The notes under the pieces are model-generated. The model had not been told where the DNA came from, searched no databases, and saw nothing but the letters and a program-made list of their open reading frames with translations. Of a DNA stretch of 56,463 bases, positions 50,345-56,463 are shown in pieces. Positions within the stretch are counted from its first letter, which is position 1. Every line of letters begins with the position of its first letter. Source of the DNA: an uncultured Clostridia bacterium. Its GTDB lineage: Bacteria > Bacillota > Clostridia > Oscillospirales > Acutalibacteraceae. Where the stretch lies: contig CALEII010000010.1 of NCBI GenBank assembly GCA_937876205.1, forward strand, positions 1 through 56,463. The letters run 5' to 3'. The position numbers were made by a program, and so were the translations under genes.

Positions 50345-50896
50345 ATGACTGCAGGTAAAATAAAAATATATGATATTGTTTTTATTGCACTTATGACTGC
50401 CGTAACGGTTGTCTGCTCACTTATCTGCATACCGTTCGGTGCAGTGCCCGTTACACTTCAGACATTTGCAGTGTGTGTCTGCTCAGGACTTCTCGGCTGG
50501 AAAAAGGGTACACTGTGCGTGTTGCTTTATCTGCTGCTGGGTGTTGTCGGGCTGCCTGTTTTTTCAGGCTTTCAGGGTGGTGCAGGTGTTCTTCTCGGTG
50601 CTACGGGAGGCTTTGCTTTAGGTTTTGTGCCTATGAGCCTTGTGGCAGGTGTTATAAGTGAAAAATCAGAAAGAAAGACAGCTGCTCTTTTTGCGGCATA
50701 TTTTTCAGGCACGGCAGTGTGTTATGTTGTGGGTGCTCTGTGGTATGCTTTTGTGTATTCAGGGGGCAGCATAGGTGTTGCAGATGCTCTGACCGTCTGC
50801 ATTGCACCGTTTATTATTCCCGATGCAGTGAAAATTGTGCTTGCAGTTTTTGTGACACGCAGAGTATATGAGCAGAAAAAGAGGTATATGAAATGA
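50345..50896 (+). CDS. bioY: Biotin ECF transporter S component
   Basis: A 183-residue membrane protein with about six helices. The BioY pattern FGAVPVTLQTFAVCVCSGLLGW and YLLLGVVGLPVFSGFQGG is present. It binds biotin and may act with the shared ECF module. The ATG at 50345 with GGAGTGA 7 bases upstream is used. It overlaps birA by 4 bp. Confidence 0.94.
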   Translation: MTAGKIKIYDIVFIALMTAVTVVCSLICIPFGAVPVTLQTFAVCVCSGLLGWKKGTLCVLLYLLLGVVGLPVFSGFQGGAGVLLGATGGFALGFVPMSLVAGVISEKSERKTAALFAAYFSGTAVCYVVGALWYAFVYSGGSIGVADALTVCIAPFIIPDAVKIVLAVFVTRRVYEQKKRYMK

Positions 50897-51870
50897 AAAC
50901 TTGTGAAAAGGTGCTTGAAATTCTTGAGAATAACAAGGGCACATATGTGTCAGGCGGCAGAATTGCAGAGTCACTGTGCATCAGCCGTAACTCGGTGTGG
51001 AAGGCAGTCAAAGCACTGCAGGATAAGGGCTACAATATCGGAGCGGTGACAAACAAGGGCTACATTCTCTACGCCGATAATTATGTTATCTCTGCTCAGA
51101 GTGTGTCAAAATTTATTGAGAATGATGCCGTGAATGTTATATTTTATGACTGTGTTGATTCCACAAACACCGTGCTCAAAAAAATGGCTGAAAACAGTGC
51201 CTGTGAGGGAACTGTTGTAATCGCTGCCGAGCAGACTGCAGGCAGAGGCCGCCTTGGCAGGAGTTTTTCCTCTCAGAACGGAACGGGTGTTTATTTCAGT
51301 ATTCTTTTACGGCCTGATATGAAGCCTCAAGATTCGCTTCTTATAACCACCTGCGCCGCAGTTGCTGTTGCGAGAGCAATTGAGAAGAATACGGGCAGAA
51401 TGACGAAGATAAAGTGGGTCAACGATATCTATATGCACGACAGAAAGGTTGCAGGCATTCTCACTGAAGGCGCATTTGACCTTGAAAACGGAAAACTCAG
51501 CTATGCAGTGCTGGGAATAGGTATAAATATGTATTTCGGTGACGGGGAAGTCCCCGAAGAAATTAAAGACATTGCAGGTGCTGTTTTCGGCAGTAAGCCT
51601 GATGCAGATTCTGTGAGCAGAATTGTTGCCGATGTTATAAAGTTCTTTTTTGATGACTATAAAGCACTTGTGGGTAAGCATTTTCTGTTTGATTATGTGT
51701 CCCGTTCATATCTTGACGGAAAAAGAATTTCGGTCATAAAGCCTGACGGTGTCAGGGAGGCTGTTGCCGTTGGTGTTGATGATGATTTCAGACTGCGTGT
51801 CAGATATGATGACGGCACACAAGAAGCTCTTTCCACAGGTGAAGTGAGCACAAAACCCGTGTTTGACTAA
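50893..51870 (+). CDS. birA: Bifunctional biotin-protein ligase and repressor
   Basis: A 325-residue protein with an N-terminal winged helix (about 1-70, GRIAESLCISRNSVWKAVKAL), the ligase core with the biotinyl-AMP loop GRGRLGRSF, and a C-terminal SH3-like domain (about 270-325). It biotinylates carboxylase subunits and may repress bioY through the inverted repeat at 50313. The start overlaps bioY (ATGA). Confidence 0.94.
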   Translation: MKTCEKVLEILENNKGTYVSGGRIAESLCISRNSVWKAVKALQDKGYNIGAVTNKGYILYADNYVISAQSVSKFIENDAVNVIFYDCVDSTNTVLKKMAENSACEGTVVIAAEQTAGRGRLGRSFSSQNGTGVYFSILLRPDMKPQDSLLITTCAAVAVARAIEKNTGRMTKIKWVNDIYMHDRKVAGILTEGAFDLENGKLSYAVLGIGINMYFGDGEVPEEIKDIAGAVFGSKPDADSVSRIVADVIKFFFDDYKALVGKHFLFDYVSRSYLDGKRISVIKPDGVREAVAVGVDDDFRLRVRYDDGTQEALSTGEVSTKPVFD

Positions 51871-51891
51871 ATATATAATCTGTGATATAAT
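51863..51891 (+). promoter_or_regulatory. Promoter of SDR gene
   Basis: TTGACT (51863-51868, in the last birA codons) and TATAAT (51886-51891) with a 17 bp spacer. Confidence 0.7.
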
Positions 51892-51906
51892 TTTTCAGGT
51901 GATATT

Positions 51907-52782
51907 ATGTTTGTTATTATCGGTGCCGGAGGCTTTCTCGGCAGTGAAATGATTCATTCGGTAATAAATCATACCTCTGACTGTGTTCTTGCAGTGGCAA
52001 GAAACGGCAATGTGTATGAAAAAGAAAACAGCAGGGTAGAGGTTGTTGAGGGTGATATTGAGAATGAAGACTTTATTTCTCAGCTTATCAGAAAAATAAA
52101 TTCATACGACAATGTCACACTGCTGTGGACCGTGGCTTGCCATAATATTGATTTCGTTGCTGAAAATCCCGACAGTGCATATAAGCTGAATGTTGAAATA
52201 CCCCGTAAGGTTCTCGGGGAGCTTAAAAATGTGAAACGGCTCTTTTTTACATCAAGTGATACCGTCTACGGTGAAGGCGGGGAGCATCTGTTCAGTGAAA
52301 ATGACAGACTGCAGCCCATAAGCGTCTACGGTAAACAGAAGGCGGAGGCAGAAAAGGTGTTCCTGCAATACGGCGGAGTGATACTGAGATTGCCGCTGAT
52401 GTTTTCTCAAAGCAGAGCTGTGTCAAAAAAGCATTTTTGCGATGTTGTCTGTGAAAACCTTCTGTCAGGCAGACAGACCACACTTACAACGGGCTTTTTA
52501 AGGTCGGCACTGTCATATTCTGATGTTGCAGATATTATTACACAGCTTTCCTATGAAGAGGCTCTGCCTTCGGTAATCAATGTTGCCGGTGATGATTCGC
52601 TTTCAAAGTATCAGCTCGGTCTTATGCTTGCAGAAAAGCTCGGTGCAGATAAAAATCTGCTGATTTGTGCAGATAAATGGGGTGAGTTCAGAGAGGGTGC
52701 CGAACGTGCACAGTCAACTCTGCTTGACAATACTCTTCTTAAAAATATTCTCGGAAGAGAAGAAATAAAAATGAAATTATGA
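51907..52782 (+). CDS. NAD-dependent epimerase/dehydratase family protein
   Basis: A 291-residue Rossmann protein with GAGGFLG (7-13) and the catalytic Tyr-Lys pair in VYGKQK. The fold resembles dTDP-4-dehydrorhamnose reductase-like extended SDRs. Substrate unknown. It is followed 10 bp later by a lipoprotein gene. Confidence 0.83.
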   Translation: MFVIIGAGGFLGSEMIHSVINHTSDCVLAVARNGNVYEKENSRVEVVEGDIENEDFISQLIRKINSYDNVTLLWTVACHNIDFVAENPDSAYKLNVEIPRKVLGELKNVKRLFFTSSDTVYGEGGEHLFSENDRLQPISVYGKQKAEAEKVFLQYGGVILRLPLMFSQSRAVSKKHFCDVVCENLLSGRQTTLTTGFLRSALSYSDVADIITQLSYEEALPSVINVAGDDSLSKYQLGLMLAEKLGADKNLLICADKWGEFREGAERAQSTLLDNTLLKNILGREEIKMKL

Positions 52783-52792
52783 GGTGTCTGAA

Positions 52793-53458
52793 TTGAAAAA
52801 AATTATTGCTGTTATTATGTGTCTTGTTTTTGTTGTCAGCTTGTCAGCCTGCAAGACAAATGCCCCCACAACAGAGGGTGAGAGAGTTTCTGTCTCGGCT
52901 GAAAAGGCTGAAGAAATGTTTGAGGATATGACAGAATTTGCTCAGCAGGGCAAATATGACAAGGCTGTTGAGTATTATAACTCAGGTGCTGCAGATGCTG
53001 CTGACACTGATGTCAGAAACTGGTACTATTATTCACTTGCTATGCAGGAGCACGAAGAGCACGGCTGTGTAGGTTATCCTCTGACTCTGCTTCAGTATAA
53101 TGCCGATGAAGATTTTGAGCCTGCAAAGAAAGCAATAGGCGAGCTTCAGCTTATAGCCAGAGACCTTAACGGTGCATATGATTGCGACGGTGTTTATGTC
53201 TATATTCTTGACGGCAAAATTGCAACCTCAGTGGGTGTAAGGCTTACAGGAATGGTTTTCTCGTCTTATGAAGTTGTTGTTAAGGATGAAACATTCTTCT
53301 TTGCAGAGAGAGAGACTGACGGTACTCACACATTGCTTTATTCAATTGATTACAGTAACGGTCAACTCACACTCAATCCCACAGAGGATAATACAGACGA
53401 CCTGTTCTCAGGCTCATACAAGCCTTTCTCGGCAGAGTATCCCGAAATCATTTACTGA
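52793..53458 (+). CDS. Lipoprotein of unknown function
   Basis: A 221-residue protein with a signal peptide ending LSAC and an alpha-helical N-terminal region (about 35-100) with a KAEEMFEDM helix, then a beta-rich part. The TTG at 52793 has GAGGTG at good spacing. A TPR-like character is possible but not proven. It is the last chromosomal gene before the mobile element. Confidence 0.68.
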   Translation: MKKIIAVIMCLVFVVSLSACKTNAPTTEGERVSVSAEKAEEMFEDMTEFAQQGKYDKAVEYYNSGAADAADTDVRNWYYYSLAMQEHEEHGCVGYPLTLLQYNADEDFEPAKKAIGELQLIARDLNGAYDCDGVYVYILDGKIATSVGVRLTGMVFSSYEVVVKDETFFFAERETDGTHTLLYSIDYSNGQLTLNPTEDNTDDLFSGSYKPFSAEYPEIIY

Positions 53459-53571
53459 TAAAAAAACAGTTCCATATAAAAATATTCGCAGGGATTAGCG
53501 ACGGGTTCATAAGGAAGTTTTTTATGTAGAGTATGGTGTAACTCCCAAAAGGAGTTGCACCATTTCTGCTT
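53459..53571. other. Probable junction of chromosome and integrative element
   Basis: The recombinase gene end and the lipoprotein end face each other here. A hairpin (ATGGTGTAACTCC 53533-53545 / GGAGTTGCACCAT 53551-53563) lies on the element side. The exact attachment site cannot be set without the other end. Confidence 0.5.
53533..53563. terminator. Hairpin after serine recombinase gene
   Basis: 13 bp stem with one G-T pair and loop CAAAA, just past the recombinase stop. T-tracts are weak, so it may end recombinase transcription or mark the element end. Confidence 0.5.
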
Positions 53572-55293
53572 TTAAGCAGTTTGAAGGCTATCAGACTCAC
53601 TTCTGATTTCCTCCATAAGTGTTAATATTTCCTGTTCGGTAGGAATATCTATCATTCCTACACCTGTAAAGTAAATATCAACTTTAACATGACAATGACC
53701 GTCATATTTATCATTGTTGTGAATTTCTATCCTGCGTATCAATTTATTTACGATAGTTCTGTCAAGCTCCTGTATATCAGTACACTCACGAAGCGTGTTA
53801 AGGAGAAGTCTTAAATCTACTTTGTTTTGCCTGTTTTCTAAAAGTCGCTTTTCAGAAAACTCAACTTTTTGAATAAGCTCTGCCTGTTCCGCTTCATATC
53901 CTGTAACGAGTTTAATATAGCGTTCATCAGTAACCTTGCCCGTTACATTGTCCTCATACAAATGAGCAATTATGGTATCAATATCCTCAATACGCCTTTT
54001 GCCGTTTTTAATTGTTGATTCCAATTCTACTAATTCTTTTTTATGAGCGTATCCGTTTTCTTTTGCAAGAAGATATAAAAATACAGGCTCAAAGTTCTGA
54101 ACAAAAGCTGCTAAATCCTGTACTGCTTTCAAAACAATTTTCTGCAAGGAAACTTCTCTGATATAATGAACCTGACACTCACCACGATTGCTTTTATACT
54201 TTGAACAGCGGTAATGTTCTTGATTTGGCTTTAAGCTCTTGGCTGCTGCAAAGCTTAACTTTGAACCGCAATCATAACAATATACCAACCCCGAAAACAT
54301 ACCAATCCGACCTGTTGCTGTAGGTCGTATTCTGTTTTCTCGGATTTCTTGAACTCTCAACCACATTTCTTCAGAAATTATAGCTTCTTGAGTATTGGGA
54401 ATAATCTGCCATTTATCTTGCTCATTATATATAGTTTTGTGCACCTTGTAGCTGACGGTTGTAGTTTTGAAATTTACAGTACAACCCGTATATTGTCTAT
54501 TCTCCAAAATATGCACAACAGAACTGTCTTTCCAACGGTAAGGATTGACAATTTTCTTGTTTCCTCTTGGGCCACCGATTTCTCTGTAATATGCACTTGT
54601 TGTTAAGACCTTTTCTCTTTCAAGCTGTCTTGCTATCTGTTCTGGACCTTTTCCTCCAAGACATAATGAGAAAATATATCTGACAATTTTTGCTGCAGGT
54701 TCATCAACAATCCATTGTTTTGGGTTTTCCTTGCTTTTAACATAGCCAAACGGAACGGCAGAAGAAACTCTTTCACCTCTATCCGCTTTTGATTGCCATA
54801 CAGCACGGATTTTCTTTGAAGTCTGAGCTGCATACCATTCATTAAATATATTAGAGAACGGCATTAACTCTGTACCCGTGTTGCTGAAAGTATCAACATT
54901 TTCCTGAATTGCAATAAATCTGACACCCAAGGTGGGATACTGTATTTCAAGATACTTACCGACCTCAAGATAGTTTCTTCCGAAACGAGATAAATCCTTT
55001 ACAATAATCGTGCCGATTTCACCGTTTTCAGCCATCCTTTGCATACGCTGAAAGTCAGGTCTGTCAAAAGTAGTACCTGAAATGCCGTCATCAACAAAGA
55101 ACATTGTATTTCTGTATCCCTGTTTTTTACAGTAATCAAGCAAAATCTGTTTTTGATTAGATATACTGTTACTCTCTTCTTCGCTGCGTTTTTTCTTCTT
55201 ATTTTTGTCATCTTTAATATCTTCTACAGACAAACGGCAGTACAAAGCCGTTATTTTTTCGTTTTGTTGCCCGTTATTATTTACTGTTGCCAT
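53572..55293 (-). CDS. Large serine recombinase
   Basis: A 573-residue large serine integrase. The catalytic Ser22 is in YCRLSVED, followed by the resolvase fold with KDLSRFGRN, the recombinase domain (about 180-300), a zinc ribbon (CYDCG ... CSKY ... CQVHY) and a coiled-coil region (about 410-510). It excises and inserts the element. The start at 55293 with AAGGAGCG upstream is preferred over 55335. Confidence 0.95.
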   Translation of the reverse strand: MATVNNNGQQNEKITALYCRLSVEDIKDDKNKKKKRSEEESNSISNQKQILLDYCKKQGYRNTMFFVDDGISGTTFDRPDFQRMQRMAENGEIGTIIVKDLSRFGRNYLEVGKYLEIQYPTLGVRFIAIQENVDTFSNTGTELMPFSNIFNEWYAAQTSKKIRAVWQSKADRGERVSSAVPFGYVKSKENPKQWIVDEPAAKIVRYIFSLCLGGKGPEQIARQLEREKVLTTSAYYREIGGPRGNKKIVNPYRWKDSSVVHILENRQYTGCTVNFKTTTVSYKVHKTIYNEQDKWQIIPNTQEAIISEEMWLRVQEIRENRIRPTATGRIGMFSGLVYCYDCGSKLSFAAAKSLKPNQEHYRCSKYKSNRGECQVHYIREVSLQKIVLKAVQDLAAFVQNFEPVFLYLLAKENGYAHKKELVELESTIKNGKRRIEDIDTIIAHLYEDNVTGKVTDERYIKLVTGYEAEQAELIQKVEFSEKRLLENRQNKVDLRLLLNTLRECTDIQELDRTIVNKLIRRIEIHNNDKYDGHCHVKVDIYFTGVGMIDIPTEQEILTLMEEIRSESDSLQTA

Positions 55294-55314
55294 AATATTT
55301 CGCTCCTTTCTTAC

Positions 55315-55357
55315 AACAGGGCACGGTAAAGACATTCATACTTTACCGTGTCCTGTT
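55315..55357. repeat. 17 bp inverted repeat upstream of recombinase
   Basis: Arms AACAGGGCACGGTAAAG (55315-55331) / CTTTACCGTGTCCTGTT (55341-55357) with one mismatch around 9 bases. It lies 22 bp upstream of the recombinase ATG and so in its leader. It lacks a T-tract on the minus strand. Confidence 0.75.
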
Positions 55358-55379
55358 GAATATTTCAAATGTGTGACAA

Positions 55380-55649
55380 TTAAACAGCCTGTGTCAATAA
55401 TATCAAATCTTTAAATTGCTGTAAGACGGATTGTCTGCCGGTTGTATCAAAATGAGTTGATACATCGAAATACGTTCCGCCTACTTTTAATGAAAACTCA
55501 TTAGCAGGCTGTTTCACTATATTTCTTTTCTCTTTAACAGCTGTGCTATAAGGTAAGATTTCATCAGATAGATTTATTGCATCAGGATTTTCAATGGGAC
55601 AAAATCCCTGAACAATGCCGATGTTGTTTATTAAATCAAGTTTCTTCAT
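55380..55649 (-). CDS. tnpW: Transposon-encoded TnpW family protein
   Basis: An 89-residue protein whose C-terminal half has the TnpW pattern VKQPANEFSLKVGGTYFDVSTHFDTTGRQS. TnpW genes sit directly upstream of large serine recombinases on clostridial elements. Its role is unknown. The start at 55649 is 8 bases after GAGGTG. Confidence 0.82.
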   Translation of the reverse strand: MKKLDLINNIGIVQGFCPIENPDAINLSDEILPYSTAVKEKRNIVKQPANEFSLKVGGTYFDVSTHFDTTGRQSVLQQFKDLILLTQAV

Positions 55650-55654
55650 CTGCA

Positions 55655-56463
55655 TCACCTCGCATCCCTATTTCGCTGTCGATGAAGATATCTGTAATAA
55701 TGCTCACAAGCCTTCATAACAAAGTTTTCAAGATCACTTTCTTTTACCTTCGGAGCAACCTTTTGTAAGCGTTCAACGGAGAATTTTATTGTAGGTCTTT
55801 GATTTGCCTTTTCTTCTGCCAAGATTTCACCAATATGCTCAGGAGTTAAACCTTCCTCTCTGCTTATTGCACGAAGCCTTTGAGCTTGAGATAAGTTTGG
55901 AGTAGCATCACAGACACGGATTTCTTCAACTAAATCAGCTTGTTCTACCTCATTCAAGTAAGAAAGCTCTACTGCAGGGGTAAATGCTATTCGTTCTTCA
56001 TCAACAAGGTTAAGAAGTTCAGGTATGAGATTTGCAAGACGGATATATCTTTGAATTTGCCTTGCACTGTCAGTGGCGTTTTCGGCAAGGATTTCATCCG
56101 TCCTTAACTTCGTGCCAAGTTGGCACGAATTTAAATCTGACCTGTATCCCTGACGGCTCATTGCTTCCATTTTCAACTTATAAGCAAAGGCTCGTTCACT
56201 TGGTAATATATGCTCCCTATGCAGATTGCTATCAACGAGCATAATTGCCGCTTCGTCACGAGTGACGGCATAAATTAAAGCAGGTACTGTTTCCAGCCCT
56301 GCTTTCACTGATGCTCTGAGTCTTCGATGACCTGAGATAAGTTCATATTCATCGTTTGTATTTTCTAAAGGTCTTACAACAATAGGTGAGATAACACCTT
56401 TCTGCTGAATACTTTCAATGAGATTATTCATCTCATCATTGTCTAAAACCTTATACGGATGTC
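55655..56463 (-). CDS. ParB/Spo0J-like partition protein, 5' end missing
   Basis: At least 269 residues; the frame stays open to the window edge. The upstream residues HPYKVLDNDEM continue the ParB pattern, so the internal ATG at 56431 is not the real start. Motif GHRRLRASVKAG and the central HTH-like part (AENATDSARQIQRYIRLANL) are present. It belongs to the mobile element's maintenance module. Confidence 0.88.
   Translation of the reverse strand, partial: HPYKVLDNDEMNNLIESIQQKGVISPIVVRPLENTNDEYELISGHRRLRASVKAGLETVPALIYAVTRDEAAIMLVDSNLHREHILPSERAFAYKLKMEAMSRQGYRSDLNSCQLGTKLRTDEILAENATDSARQIQRYIRLANLIPELLNLVDEERIAFTPAVELSYLNEVEQADLVEEIRVCDATPNLSQAQRLRAISREEGLTPEHIGEILAEEKANQRPTIKFSVERLQKVAPKVKESDLENFVMKACEHYYRYLHRQRNRDAR

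Noticed and set aside
56431..56463. ParB gene starting at the internal ATG at 56431
   Set aside because: The ten codons before it continue the conserved ParB N-terminus and the frame stays open to the window edge.

Overview
The window looks like a piece of chromosome from a low-to-mid GC, spore-forming member of the Clostridia, most like gut Oscillospirales/Ruminococcaceae. The signs are a YunB-type sporulation gene, perR next to a reverse rubrerythrin, TTGACA-N17-TATAAT promoters, strong GGAGG ribosome sites, SAM-I and FMN riboswitches, and secreted proteins ending in type I dockerin-like modules. The organism assignment is inferred from gene content only. I found no rRNA, tRNA or CRISPR array.

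Layout. 1-4495 (minus): an operon reading prfB (RF2, no programmed frameshift), znuA, znuC, znuB and a ClpP/TepA-like serine protease. 4667-5780: perR with an operator over its own promoter, then reverse rubrerythrin. 6028-12453: an F-type ATP synthase operon (I, a, c, b, fusion, gamma, beta, epsilon). Its fusion gene encodes one 736-residue protein that joins a second b-like stalk, the delta C-terminal domain and a whole alpha subunit. This is the most unusual object in the window. 12544-19866: a small unknown gene, a GT2 glycosyltransferase, a DUF1858 protein, trmK, nif3, rqcH and a secreted glycosidase. 19922-26900: a hairpin-led small ORF, thiI with its cysteine desulfurase, a histidine phosphatase, yunB, ligA and a lipoprotein.

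26952-38833: a DHHW/MBOAT polysaccharide O-acetylation pair, a two-component system, a HAD phosphatase, a GPH sugar symporter, a structured intergenic element, a GH43 enzyme, a SecB-like chaperone next to a HELAH metallopeptidase, two small Cys-rich proteins and CorA. 39177-46113: a surface and secretion cluster with two dockerin-bearing proteins (one with a lysozyme-like domain plus SH3b, one with BspA-type LRRs and five 38-residue CxxC repeats), an MBL-fold hydrolase, an acyltransferase and a metallophosphoesterase. 46170-48363 (minus): metK under a SAM-I riboswitch and ribU under an FMN riboswitch. 48482-53458: a GH2 glycosidase, bioY-birA, an SDR protein and a lipoprotein.

53572-56463 (minus): the end of an integrative element with a large serine recombinase, TnpW and a ParB-like gene that runs off the right edge. 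The element boundary should lie between 53459 and 53571.

Several starts were moved from the longest frame using ribosome binding sites (atpB, nif3, the secreted glycosidase, the cysteine desulfurase, yunB, ligA, MBOAT, HAD, bioY and others). TTG starts are chosen for four genes.
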